Below are positions 17,363-27,477 of a stretch of DNA of 64,000 nucleotides, piece by piece. The stretch is from Leisingera sp. SS27 (GTDB lineage Bacteria; Pseudomonadota; Alphaproteobacteria; Rhodobacterales; Rhodobacteraceae): the NCBI RefSeq assembly GCF_028368855.1, contig NZ_JAQNCY010000004.1, forward strand, positions 62,001 to 126,000, read 5' to 3'. A program made the position numbers and the translations under genes. Under the pieces are notes generated by a model that worked only from the letters and a program-made list of their open reading frames with translations, searched no databases and had not been told where the DNA came from. Within the stretch, counting starts at the first letter, position 1. Each line of letters opens with the position of its first letter.

Positions 17363-20314
17363 ATGACCGACCAATCGCCCAACGACCTCTTCCACGCCTC
17401 CTCCTTCATGCAGGGGCACAATGCGGAGTATCTGGAGCAGCTTTATGCCCGTTACGCCAATGACCCCAATGCGGTGGATGCCGCCTGGGCCGAGTTCTTC
17501 CGCCAGATGGGCGACGCCGAACTGGACGTGAAGGCAGAGGCCAAGGGCCCCTCCTGGGCGCGCGGCGACTGGCCGCCGGCCCCCAATGACGATCTGACCG
17601 GCGCGCTGACTGGCGAATGGCCGGCCCCGGCGGAGGCCAAGGGCGCGGGCAAGAAGATCAAGGACAAGGCCGCCGCCAAGGGCGTCGAGGTCACCGATGA
17701 TCAGATCCAGCGCGCGGTGCTGGACTCGATCCGCGCGCTGATGCTGATCCGCGCCTACCGGATCCGCGGCCATCTGGCGGCCGATCTTGATCCGCTGGGT
17801 ATGCGCGCAAGCGCCAGCCACCCGGAACTGGATCCGAAATCCTACGGCTTCACCGATGCCGACATGGACCGGCCGATTTTCCTCGACAACGTGCTGGGCC
17901 TGCAGGTCGCCACCATGCGCCAGATCGTGGAGATCGTGAAACGCACCTACTGCGGCACCTTTGCGCTGCAGTACATGCATATCTCCGACCCGGAGCAGGC
18001 CAGCTGGCTGAAGGAGCGGATCGAGGGCTACGACAAGGAAATCACCTTCACCCGCGAGGGGCGCAAGGCGATCCTGAACAAGATGGTCGAGGCCGAGGGT
18101 TTCGAGAAGTTCCTGCACGTCAAATACACCGGCACCAAGCGGTTCGGCCTGGACGGCGGCGAGAGCCTCATCCCGGCGATGGAACAGATCATCAAGCGCG
18201 GCGGCGCCCTGGGTGTGCGCGACATCGTGATCGGCATGCCGCACCGCGGCCGCCTCAATATCCTCGCCAATGTGATGCAGAAGCCCTACCGGGCGATCTT
18301 CAACGAGTTCCAGGGCGGCAGCTTTAAGCCCGAGGATGTGGACGGCTCCGGCGACGTGAAATACCACCTTGGCGCGTCGTCCGACCGCGAATTCGACGGC
18401 AACAACGTGCACCTCAGCCTGACCGCCAACCCGTCCCACCTTGAGGCGGTGAACCCGGTGGTTCTGGGCAAGGTCCGCGCCAAGCAGGACCAGCTGGGCG
18501 ACACCGACCGCAGCCAGGTGCTGCCGATCCTGCTGCACGGCGATGCGGCCTTTGCAGGCCAGGGCGTGGTGGCGGAATGCTTTGCCCTGTCGGGCCTCAG
18601 GGGCCACAAGGCCGGCGGCACCATGCATATCGTGGTGAACAACCAGATCGGCTTCACCACTGCACCGCATTTCTCGCGCTCCTCTCCCTACCCCACCGAC
18701 AATGCGCTGGTGGTTGAGGCACCGATCTTCCACGTTAACGGCGACGACCCGGAGGCTGTGGTGCATGCGGCCAAGGTCGCCACCGAGTTCCGCCAGAAGT
18801 TCCACAAGGATGTCGTGCTGGACATCTTCTGCTACCGCCGCTTCGGTCACAACGAAGGCGACGAGCCGATGTTCACCAACCCCTTGATGTACAAGAAAAT
18901 CAAGGGCCACAAGACCACGCTCACCCTCTACACCGACCGGCTGGTCAAGGACGGCCTCATCCCCGAGGGCGAGATCGAGGACATGAAGGCGGCCTTCCAG
19001 GCGCATCTGAATGAAGAGTTCGAGACCGGCAAGAACTACAAGCCCAACAAGGCCGACTGGCTGGACGGGCGCTGGTCGCATCTGGACAAGAAAGACGCCG
19101 ACTACCAGCGCGGCCGCACCGCGATCAAACCGGAGACGCTGGCCGAGATCGGCAACGCGCTCAGCCGGGTGCCCGAAGGCTTCCCGCTGCACCGCACCGT
19201 CGGCCGGGTTCTGGATGCGCGCGGCAAGATGTTCGAAACCGGTGAAGGCTTTGACTGGGCCACCGGCGAGGCGCTGGCCTTTGGCTCGCTGATGACCGAA
19301 GGCTATCCGGTCCGCCTTGCGGGCCAGGACGCCACCCGCGGCACCTTCTCCCAGCGCCATTCCGGCATCGTCAACCAGGAGACCGAGGAGCGCTACTATC
19401 CGCTCAACAACATCCGTGCGGGCCAGGCCCAGTACGAGGTGATCGACTCGGCCCTGTCCGAATATGCGGTGCTGGGTTTTGAATACGGCTACTCGCTGGC
19501 GGAACCCAATGCGCTCACGCTGTGGGAGGCCCAGTTCGGCGATTTCGCCAACGGCGCCCAGATCATGTTCGACCAGTTCATCTCCTCGGGCGAGAGCAAA
19601 TGGCTGCGGATGTCAGGCCTTGTCTGCCTGCTGCCGCACGGGTTCGAGGGCCAGGGGCCGGAGCACTCCTCTGCCCGTCTGGAGCGCTTCCTGCAGATGT
19701 GCGGCCAGGACAACTGGATCGTCGCCAACTGCACCACGCCGGCGAACTACTTCCACATCCTGCGCCGCCAGCTGCACCGCACCTTCCGCAAGCCGCTGAT
19801 CATGATGACCCCGAAATCGCTGCTGCGCCACAAACTGGCGGTCAGCAAGGCAGAGGAGTTCACCACAGGCTCCAGCTTCCACCGGGTACTGTGGGACGAC
19901 GCGCAGCACGGCAACTCCGACACCCGGCTGGCGGCGGACGACAAGATCAAGCGCGTGGTGATGTGCTCCGGCAAGGTCTACTACGACCTGCTGGAAGAAC
20001 GCGACGCCCGCGGCATCACCGACGTCTACCTGATGCGGATCGAGCAGTTCTACCCGTTCCCCGCCATCTCGATGGTGAAGGAGCTGGAACGCTTCAAGCA
20101 GGCGGAAATGGTCTGGTGCCAGGAAGAGCCCAAGAACCAGGGCGCCTGGACCTTCATCGAGCCCAACATCGAATGGGTGCTGACCCGCATCGGCGCCAAG
20201 CACACCCGGCCCGTCTATGCAGGCCGCGCCACTTCGGCCTCGCCTGCAACCGGCCTGGCCAGCGAACACAAAGCCCAACAAGCAGCCCTCGTGAACGAAG
20301 CGCTGAGCATCTGA
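17363..20314 (+). CDS. sucA: 2-oxoglutarate dehydrogenase E1 component
   Basis: A 983-residue thiamine-diphosphate enzyme that decarboxylates 2-oxoglutarate and passes the succinyl group to the SucB lipoyl domains. The N-terminus (SSFMQGHNAEYLEQLYARY and VDAAWAEFF) is the E2-binding segment. Then come RAYRIRGHLAADLDPLG, GMPHRGRLNILAN, the TPP site region CYRRFGHNEGDEP, and the pyrimidine-domain elements TFSQRHSG and WEAQFGDFANGAQ. The length is standard. It is followed 12 bases later by sucB. Confidence 0.98.
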   Translation: MTDQSPNDLFHASSFMQGHNAEYLEQLYARYANDPNAVDAAWAEFFRQMGDAELDVKAEAKGPSWARGDWPPAPNDDLTGALTGEWPAPAEAKGAGKKIKDKAAAKGVEVTDDQIQRAVLDSIRALMLIRAYRIRGHLAADLDPLGMRASASHPELDPKSYGFTDADMDRPIFLDNVLGLQVATMRQIVEIVKRTYCGTFALQYMHISDPEQASWLKERIEGYDKEITFTREGRKAILNKMVEAEGFEKFLHVKYTGTKRFGLDGGESLIPAMEQIIKRGGALGVRDIVIGMPHRGRLNILANVMQKPYRAIFNEFQGGSFKPEDVDGSGDVKYHLGASSDREFDGNNVHLSLTANPSHLEAVNPVVLGKVRAKQDQLGDTDRSQVLPILLHGDAAFAGQGVVAECFALSGLRGHKAGGTMHIVVNNQIGFTTAPHFSRSSPYPTDNALVVEAPIFHVNGDDPEAVVHAAKVATEFRQKFHKDVVLDIFCYRRFGHNEGDEPMFTNPLMYKKIKGHKTTLTLYTDRLVKDGLIPEGEIEDMKAAFQAHLNEEFETGKNYKPNKADWLDGRWSHLDKKDADYQRGRTAIKPETLAEIGNALSRVPEGFPLHRTVGRVLDARGKMFETGEGFDWATGEALAFGSLMTEGYPVRLAGQDATRGTFSQRHSGIVNQETEERYYPLNNIRAGQAQYEVIDSALSEYAVLGFEYGYSLAEPNALTLWEAQFGDFANGAQIMFDQFISSGESKWLRMSGLVCLLPHGFEGQGPEHSSARLERFLQMCGQDNWIVANCTTPANYFHILRRQLHRTFRKPLIMMTPKSLLRHKLAVSKAEEFTTGSSFHRVLWDDAQHGNSDTRLAADDKIKRVVMCSGKVYYDLLEERDARGITDVYLMRIEQFYPFPAISMVKELERFKQAEMVWCQEEPKNQGAWTFIEPNIEWVLTRIGAKHTRPVYAGRATSASPATGLASEHKAQQAALVNEALSI

Positions 20315-20326
20315 GGATAAAGAGAC

Positions 20327-21853
<1,527 letters not shown>

Positions 21854-21885
21854 AATTTGCTCCAGCTGATTTTCAGGACATACCT

Positions 21886-21913
21886 GTGGCAGGGGTCCAC
21901 CCTGCCACTATTT
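21886..21913 (+). terminator. Terminator-like hairpin after sucB
   Basis: GTGGCAGGG (21886-21894), loop GTCCA, CCCTGCCAC (21900-21908), then TATTTA. The nine-bp stem is perfect but the T-tract is short, so termination may be partial. It lies 32 bases after sucB and 10 before the next ORF. Confidence 0.6.
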
Positions 21914-21923
21914 AGGAAACAAT

Positions 21924-22400
21924 ATGAAGCGAACAACAGCATTTGCTATTTCAGGCGCAGCCATCGGCTTTTTTGCGGGATCGTCAATGGGCATCGCTAC
22001 GGGCGGCGACGCCTATAATGCTGCCGTTTTTTTAACCCCGTTAGGTGCGTTCGTCGGGTGGGTTTTAGCATTGCGCAACTCAGCCATAAGCTCCGCCAAT
22101 GAGGACACTGTGCAATCAAAAGCCTCGACTGAAGACCCTGCGCGAACGCAAAGCAACGTTCCACAGTTGGTCGAGGGGGCTTTGGCACTTCTGGCTTCGA
22201 TGTGGAATTTCCAAATCGACATGCTCAAGGCGATAGGTCTTCTCGACACCTTTGTTCGGCAACCCATGCTATTTGCAGGTCTAGCGATAGTAATATCCGT
22301 ATTTCTTCCGCCGTTTCTACCCGTGTATTTTTGCGCTTGGCTAGGCGCAAATCATTTTGGGCTGTCAAAGGAAAACAGTTACCGAGTGGCAGTTAAATGA
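21924..22400 (+). CDS. Hypothetical membrane protein between sucB and lpdA
   Basis: A 158-residue protein with N-terminal helices (AFAISGAAIGFFAGSSMGIA and AAVFLTPLGAFVGWVLAL), a polar Ser/Thr/Asp-rich middle and two C-terminal hydrophobic helices (MLFAGLAIVISVFLPPF and LPVYFCAWLG). AGGAAAC precedes the ATG. Base composition is visibly lower in G+C than the suc genes, as for the two other inserted ORFs. No family recognised. It follows the sucB hairpin, so its expression may depend on read-through. Confidence 0.6.
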   Translation: MKRTTAFAISGAAIGFFAGSSMGIATGGDAYNAAVFLTPLGAFVGWVLALRNSAISSANEDTVQSKASTEDPARTQSNVPQLVEGALALLASMWNFQIDMLKAIGLLDTFVRQPMLFAGLAIVISVFLPPFLPVYFCAWLGANHFGLSKENSYRVAVK

Positions 22401-22470
22401 TGAGGTATTCTGGTTTCCCCATCCGAATAGAGCGCGCGCACTCTAGGGCAGAAGGCCATTTGAGCCTCCC

Positions 22471-22863
22471 ATGACCCTTCCGCTCTGGGGCCTTGTCTGC
22501 CTCTCGATCCTCGCCCTGATCCACGTGAGCTGCGACAGTTTCCTGCTGAAGCTCTCTGTGGGCAACGCTTGGACCGCAGGCCCGCGCGACACCGGCGTCA
22601 GCCGCAACGCGCTGGCGGGGCGGGCGCGGCGAGCCTTCACCAATTTCCTGGAAACCGCCCCGGTCTTCATCAGCTTGGCATTGGTCGCGGAACTGGCGAG
22701 TCTGCACAGCGCGCTGATCTCCGCCGGGATCTACACTTATCTCGGGGGCCGCGCCCTCTACCTGCCTGCCTACCTCAGCGGCGTGCCCTATCTGCGCACC
22801 GCCATCTGGCTGATTGCCACCAGCGGCCTTGCCGCGATGCTCGCGGGGGTGCTCCTCGCATGA
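22471..22863 (+). CDS. MAPEG family membrane protein
   Basis: A 130-residue protein with four predicted membrane helices. The MAPEG pattern is present: an Arg-containing loop GRARRAFTNFLETAPVFISL and a third-helix motif GGRALYLPAYLSGVPYLRT. Bacterial MAPEG members are related to glutathione S-transferases of membranes, but most have unproven activity. Its GC content resembles the genome, unlike the gene before it. A repeat element begins 2 bases after the stop. Confidence 0.85.
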   Translation: MTLPLWGLVCLSILALIHVSCDSFLLKLSVGNAWTAGPRDTGVSRNALAGRARRAFTNFLETAPVFISLALVAELASLHSALISAGIYTYLGGRALYLPAYLSGVPYLRTAIWLIATSGLAAMLAGVLLA

Positions 22864-22865
22864 GC

Positions 22866-22983
22866 TTTCACCTTTACAAAAATACTCCGGGGGGTGAGGC
22901 CCGTCTTGGAAACCGCCTGGGGGGCGGTTTCAGGGCCGAACGGGGCGGAGCCCCACTGCGCATGGGCCGGGGGCAGCGCCCCC
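22866..22983 (-). repeat. Dispersed intergenic repeat element, copy C (inverted, expanded)
   Basis: On the minus strand this reads GGGGGCGCTGCCCCC (22969-22983), two inner hairpins (GGGGC-GCCCC at 22942-22954 and a 9-bp stem at 22909-22931), GGGCCTCACC and then GGAGTATTTTTGTAAAGGTG (22888 downward). The same order of modules occurs at 48471-48619. The element abuts the MAPEG stop codon. It is probably transcribed as structured RNA at the 3' end. Confidence 0.6.
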
Positions 22984-23089
22984 ATTCGGAAAGCAGTGCC
23001 TCAAGCCCCCCGTCAGTTGAGTGGAATCAAAGCGCTCCTCGCCCCATCCGGTGCATCCTTCTTCCAGAACGGACAAAGGAGTAACACCG

Positions 23090-23359
23090 ATGGCAACCCA
23101 TGTTCTCTGGCAGGCCGATGTGGCCGATTTCAACGCCTGGCTGACCGTGTTCCGGCAGGACAAGCGCAACCGGCAGGCCGCGGGCATCACCGATCTGAAC
23201 GTCTGGAGCGATCCGGACCAGAAAAACCACGCCGTGGCGCTGTTTGCGATCACCGACTTGGCGAAGGCCCGCGCCTTCTTCGGCTCGGAAGAGCTTGCCA
23301 TGCACCTTGAACGCGACGGGGTCACCAATATCTCGATCAAGATGTTGACCCCCGTCTGA
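23090..23359 (+). CDS. Small hypothetical protein (89 aa), possible alpha/beta-barrel monomer
   Basis: An 89-residue soluble protein starting MATHVLWQADVADFNAWLTV, with AAGGAG eight bases upstream; the longer ORF runs into repeat DNA. The pattern of alternating strands and helices (VADFNAWLTVFRQDK, NHAVALFAITDLAKARAFF, VTNISIKMLTPV) resembles dimeric ferredoxin-like alpha/beta-barrel proteins. No catalytic signature seen. It lies 70 bases before lpdA and is probably co-transcribed with it. Confidence 0.65.
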   Translation: MATHVLWQADVADFNAWLTVFRQDKRNRQAAGITDLNVWSDPDQKNHAVALFAITDLAKARAFFGSEELAMHLERDGVTNISIKMLTPV

Positions 23360-23429
23360 TCATCAGACCACTATCCCCTAATGCGTGTTCCGCTGAACGG
23401 AACCGGGGAGAAACGAGGAAAACCGACCC

Positions 23430-24821
23430 ATGTCCCAATATGACGTCATCGTAATCGGCGCCGGTCCCGGCGGCTATGTCTGCGCCATCCGCTGCGCCCA
23501 GCTGGGACTGAAGACAGCGGTTGTCGAGGGCCGCGAGACCCTCGGCGGCACCTGCCTGAACGTGGGCTGCATTCCCTCCAAGGCGCTGCTGCATTCGACC
23601 CATCTGCTGCATGAGGCAGAGCACAACTTTGCCCATATGGGCCTCAAGGGCAAAAGCCCGTCGGTCGATTGGGACCAGATGAAGGCCTACAAGGACGAGG
23701 TGATCGGCCAGAACACCGGCGGTATCGAGTTTCTGTTCAAGAAGAACAAGATCGACTGGATCAAGGGCTGGGCCTCCATTCCGGCGGCCGGCAAGGTGCA
23801 GGTCGGCGATGAGGTGCATGAGGCCAAAAACATCGTGATCGCCTCCGGCTCGGTGCCTGCCTCCATTCCGGGCGTCGAGATCGACGAGAAGATCGTGGTC
23901 TCCTCCACCGGCGCGCTGGAGCTGCCGAAGATCCCCAAGAAGCTGGCGGTGATCGGCGCCGGCGTGATCGGGCTGGAGCTGGGCTCTGTCTATGCCCGCC
24001 TTGGCTCGGAAGTGACCGTGGTCGAGTACATGGACGCGGTCTGCCCCGGCATGGACAAGGACGTGCAGCGCTCCTTCAAGCGGATCCTGGAAAAGCAGGG
24101 TCTCAACATCATCCTGGGCGCCGCGGTGCAGGGTGTGGAGACCTCCAAGACCAAGGCCAAGGTCAAGTACCAGCCCAAGAAGGGCGGCGACGAGGTCACG
24201 CTGGACGCCGACGTGGTGCTGGTTGCCACCGGCCGCAAGCCCTACTCCGAGGGGCTGGGGCTCGATGCGCTTGGCATCAAGATGACCGAACGAGGCCAGA
24301 TCGCCACCGACAACCACTGGCGCACCAGCCTGCCCGGCATCTATGCCATCGGTGATGTGATCGAAGGCCCGATGCTGGCGCATAAGGCCGAGGATGAGGG
24401 CATGGCCGTGGCCGAGGTGATTGCCGGCAAGCATGGCCATGTGAACTACGGTGTCATTCCGGGCGTCGTCTACACCACGCCCGAGGTGGCCACTGTTGGC
24501 CAGACCGAGGACGCGCTGAAGGCGGCAGGCCACAAGATCAAGGTGGGCAAGTTTATGTTCATGGGCAACGCCCGCGCCAAGGCCGTCGGCCAGGCCGAGG
24601 GCGGTTTTGTCAAGATCATCGCCGACAAGGAGACCGACCGCATCCTGGGCGCCGCCATCATCGGCCCGGCAGCGGGCGACATGATCCACGAGCTGTGCGT
24701 GGCAATGGAATTCGGCGCCTCCGCCGAAGACGTGGCCCTGACCTGCCACGCCCATCCGACCTATTCTGAGGCTGTGCGCGAAGCCGCACTGGCTTGCGGC
24801 GACGGGCCGGTCCACAGCTAA
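23430..24821 (+). CDS. lpdA: Dihydrolipoyl dehydrogenase (E3)
   Basis: A 463-residue flavoprotein that reoxidises the lipoyl groups of 2-oxoglutarate dehydrogenase. It has the FAD fold [13 protein letters not shown] (residues 9-21), the redox-active disulfide Cys42-Cys47 in [16 protein letters not shown], the NAD fold [33 protein letters not shown] and the C-terminal catalytic [13 protein letters not shown]. Its position after sucAB supports service to this complex. It has a strong terminator. Confidence 0.97.
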   Translation: MSQYDVIVIGAGPGGYVCAIRCAQLGLKTAVVEGRETLGGTCLNVGCIPSKALLHSTHLLHEAEHNFAHMGLKGKSPSVDWDQMKAYKDEVIGQNTGGIEFLFKKNKIDWIKGWASIPAAGKVQVGDEVHEAKNIVIASGSVPASIPGVEIDEKIVVSSTGALELPKIPKKLAVIGAGVIGLELGSVYARLGSEVTVVEYMDAVCPGMDKDVQRSFKRILEKQGLNIILGAAVQGVETSKTKAKVKYQPKKGGDEVTLDADVVLVATGRKPYSEGLGLDALGIKMTERGQIATDNHWRTSLPGIYAIGDVIEGPMLAHKAEDEGMAVAEVIAGKHGHVNYGVIPGVVYTTPEVATVGQTEDALKAAGHKIKVGKFMFMGNARAKAVGQAEGGFVKIIADKETDRILGAAIIGPAAGDMIHELCVAMEFGASAEDVALTCHAHPTYSEAVREAALACGDGPVHS

Positions 24822-24848
24822 GCCGGACTGCCTTCGGGCACGGCATGA

Positions 24849-24886
24849 GTCAGGCAGCCCGGCTGCCTGACTTTCTTCATTTTTTA
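24849..24886 (+). terminator. Intrinsic terminator of lpdA
   Basis: GTCAGGCAG and CTGCCTGAC (24849-24871) form a 9-bp stem with loop CCCGG, followed by TTTCTTCATTTTTT. Confidence 0.9.
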
Positions 24887-24953
24887 CTCATAAATTTGCC
24901 CCGGACGGACCGCTACCTGCGGTTGAATTAATTTCTATTAAGGATCCCGCGAT

Positions 24954-25808
24954 ATGCGCAAATTCACGACCGCCGCCCTGGCCGGCCTTCTGCTGGTGTC
25001 GCTGTCAGGAGAAGCCGAAGCAAGGCGCTCGGGCGGCAGCTCATCCCAGAACCTGCTCTTTGTCGACAGCACCAAGATTGAAATTGACGGCGCCCCTTAT
25101 GCGCTTTGCCATCTGGTGAAAGACGACGCCATCCTGTTCATTAACTATCTGCGGCGCCTGGAAGGCTACGCATTGGCCGCCAACAAGTGCAACAGCGATC
25201 AGTACATCGCCCTGACCGCCGAAGCCCTGGCCGGCGCAAAGGCCGCGGGAGAAATCAGCCAATCGGTTCCAGATGAACCCGAACTGTCCGCCGGGGCCAT
25301 GATTGAGGGCCATTGGGGCTGGGCTCTGGTTGTTCTTGCTCTGGGCCTGTTTGGTGTCCGCGCAAAGAAATCCCGGGACCGCCGCAATCAGCGCCAGGCG
25401 ATGATGGGCAGTGCCTCTCCTGCTGCAGCTGCAATCCTTGACGCGATGTGTCATGCGGCCAAGGCGGATGGCCATGTCGCTGACGCCGAAGTTGCCGGGA
25501 TTGCCGCTGCCGCGCGGGAAATGACAGGCGAGAGCTTTGCACCGGAAATGGTCCGGCAAATGGCGGAACTGGCCGAGGCAGCCCCCAAGGAAGGTGACTT
25601 CAAGCGCCTGGTCAAGGGCCGGACCGAAGCTGAGAAAGAGGTGATGATGCGCGGTGTTCTCTTTGTCGCCGCCTCTGACGGCACATTGGACGGCAAGGAG
25701 CAGAAATTCGTCGGCATGCTGGCCAAGGCCATGAAAATGCGCAAGGAAAAGATCCACCAGCTGCTGGCCGAAGCCGCCAATGCAAGACAGCAGCGCGCAG
25801 CGTCGTAA
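24954..25808 (+). CDS. Membrane-anchored TerB-like domain protein
   Basis: A 284-residue protein with a signal peptide (MRKFTTAALAGLLLVSLSGE), an extracytoplasmic region of about 95 residues with two Cys, a single membrane helix (WGWALVVLALGLFGV) and a basic stop-transfer KKSRDRRNQR. The C-terminal ~120 cytoplasmic residues resemble a TerB/DnaJ-like helical domain: AAILDAMCHAAKADGHVADA, VMMRGVLFVAASDGTLDGKE and MKMRKEKIHQLL, where the D-G-x acidic pairs match TerB metal-binding helices. It could couple an envelope signal to the cytoplasm. It has its own transcript between two terminators. Function inferred only. Confidence 0.65.
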   Translation: MRKFTTAALAGLLLVSLSGEAEARRSGGSSSQNLLFVDSTKIEIDGAPYALCHLVKDDAILFINYLRRLEGYALAANKCNSDQYIALTAEALAGAKAAGEISQSVPDEPELSAGAMIEGHWGWALVVLALGLFGVRAKKSRDRRNQRQAMMGSASPAAAAILDAMCHAAKADGHVADAEVAGIAAAAREMTGESFAPEMVRQMAELAEAAPKEGDFKRLVKGRTEAEKEVMMRGVLFVAASDGTLDGKEQKFVGMLAKAMKMRKEKIHQLLAEAANARQQRAAS

Positions 25809-25824
25809 TCTGCCAGGACAAAAC

Positions 25825-25858
25825 AACGGCCAGTTGCCGCAGCTGGCCGTTTTCGTTT
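25825..25858 (+). terminator. Intrinsic terminator after the TerB-like gene
   Basis: AACGGCCAG (25825-25833) and CTGGCCGTT (25843-25851) with a 9-base loop, followed by TTCGTTT. Confidence 0.8.
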
Positions 25859-25917
25859 GGCAACCCGCCTGCTGCCGGCTTTAGTGCGCGGGTGACGCAG
25901 ATACAGGAGACCCGCTT

Positions 25918-26226
25918 ATGTCCGTTTCACTGCAAGTGATCTATCCCGTCAGCGATGGCAGTCACTTTGATCACGGCTATTATGCCACTACCCATATGGC
26001 GCTGGTGGATCAGCACATCGCCCCTCATACGCAAAGCATCGTTGTGACCAAGGGGCTGGCCGGCGGTCCGGATGTGCCTGCCCCGTTCCATGCTGTCGCC
26101 ACCATGGTCTTTGCCAACGAGGCGGCAATGAACACCGCAATGCAGGCTGCAGGCCCCGCGTTGGAAGACCTTCCGAATTTCACCAATGTGCAGCCACAGA
26201 TCCTGATCGGAGAGGTCGTGCGCTAA
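25918..26226 (+). CDS. EthD family protein
   Basis: A 102-residue protein starting MSVSLQVIYPVSDGSHFDHG, then YYATTHMALVDQHIAPH. The Y-x3-HM pattern after an N-terminal strand is the hallmark of EthD-type ferredoxin-like dimers. The remainder (FHAVATMVFANEAAMNTAMQ and FTNVQPQILIGEVV) completes the fold. EthD proteins are linked to ether or hydrocarbon degradation in some genomes, but most, as here, stand alone with unknown role. AGGAGA precedes the ATG. Confidence 0.8.
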   Translation: MSVSLQVIYPVSDGSHFDHGYYATTHMALVDQHIAPHTQSIVVTKGLAGGPDVPAPFHAVATMVFANEAAMNTAMQAAGPALEDLPNFTNVQPQILIGEVVR

Positions 26227-26286
26227 CCAGCGCCGGGCTGGCGCCCTTGGCGCTTGGCCCGGCCACTGCCCTCTCCGCGGCTGGCG

Positions 26287-27285
26287 TCAGCTTGCGCGTC
26301 CGCTCTTGCGGGCTTTGCTGCCCCGTTTCAGGCGGCGCGCGGCCTTGACGAAGGGGATGGAATAAAGCTTCCAGCAAGTGTCCATCTCCATCGGTTTCAT
26401 GCCCGCGACGCCGAATTTCACATCGCGGTTGTCCTCCGGCATTTCATAGGTGCCGAAAATCACGTCCCAGACCGGAAACATGAAGGCAAAGTTCTTGTCG
26501 AAATGATCCGGATGGCAGCTGTGATGCACATGATGATGGGCGGGCGACGGGAACACCTTGGACCAGATGCCGGGCCAGCGCAGCCAGACGTGGGAATGGC
26601 GCAGGTTGTAGGCCAGGATGTTGAAGACGAACATCAGGATGGGCACGCCCAGAATGCTGGGAACACTCGGCACCACCGCGGCATACTGGTAGACACCGCC
26701 CGCAACCGCCCCGTAGCCCGCGCCGATCAGCAGCAGATAGAAAAAATTGTCCACCGGGTGCTCGCGGTAGTTGGACAGCGGATGCATCACCTCGGCGCTG
26801 TGGTGCACCTTGTGAAATTCCCACAGGATCGGCACCTTGTGCTGCAGGTAGTGCACGGTATAGCCGATCAGATCGAGCACGATCGTGCTGACCAGCATGT
26901 AGCCGATCACGATGCCCCAGCCCGCGGCGCCCTCGGCGGTGACGGGAAGAGAGGTGATCGCATGGCCGGTGATCCAGCGGAACACCAGGGCAGCAGTGCC
27001 GGCAAACAGGCCGAGCAGCAGGAAATGCGCCAGCAGTTTGTGAAAGAAGAAATAGCGCACGTCGAGCCAGGCCGAAGGATGCGACCACACCGACTTGGGA
27101 AACAGGAACCCCAGGAAGGACCCCTCAGCGGCATTTCGGCTCTGCTTGCGCTGGAACAGGTAGACCCCGTAGGCCGCCAGAACGGAGGTCGCGATATAGA
27201 CGTAGAAAACGCGCTGCCCCGGATCGAGAAAAGCCAAAAAAACATCTCTGGCATAAGCCAGATAGGAAGCCAGGAATTCGCTCAT
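26287..27285 (-). CDS. Sterol desaturase/fatty acid hydroxylase family protein (first copy)
   Basis: A 332-residue integral membrane di-iron enzyme. Histidine clusters are visible in order: HYLQH, HKVHHS and HHHVHHSCHPDH, matching HxxxH, HxxHH and HxxHH. Four or five membrane helices surround them. The start at 27285 is preferred to one 13 codons upstream. Such enzymes hydroxylate or desaturate lipids using O2 at the inner membrane. The substrate is not predictable. A shorter relative lies at 39426-40358. It is monocistronic by spacing. Confidence 0.82.
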   Translation of the reverse strand: MSEFLASYLAYARDVFLAFLDPGQRVFYVYIATSVLAAYGVYLFQRKQSRNAAEGSFLGFLFPKSVWSHPSAWLDVRYFFFHKLLAHFLLLGLFAGTAALVFRWITGHAITSLPVTAEGAAGWGIVIGYMLVSTIVLDLIGYTVHYLQHKVPILWEFHKVHHSAEVMHPLSNYREHPVDNFFYLLLIGAGYGAVAGGVYQYAAVVPSVPSILGVPILMFVFNILAYNLRHSHVWLRWPGIWSKVFPSPAHHHVHHSCHPDHFDKNFAFMFPVWDVIFGTYEMPEDNRDVKFGVAGMKPMEMDTCWKLYSIPFVKAARRLKRGSKARKSGRAS

Positions 27286-27477
27286 TCTTTTACTGCCCGC
27301 TCTTCTGCTGCCTGCTGTTGGCACTTGCTGCGCGCCTCTGGCATGCCCCCGCCACCGGCCGGCGGCTTGCCGCGCATTCTTGCGGTAAGGCTAGCCTGTT
27401 TCGGGCAAACCGTCACCCCGGCAAATTGGAGCCTGTGCCTCCTGCTCACAGCCGAAACAGCCGGTCAGGCCAGCGGA

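Noticed and set aside
17024-19360. A 778-codon minus-strand open frame opposite sucA
   Set aside because: Antisense shadow of a fully conserved E1 gene; the composition is typical of mirrored GC-rich codons.
23337-24815. A 492-codon minus-strand open frame opposite lpdA
   Set aside because: Shadow of an unmistakable dihydrolipoyl dehydrogenase.
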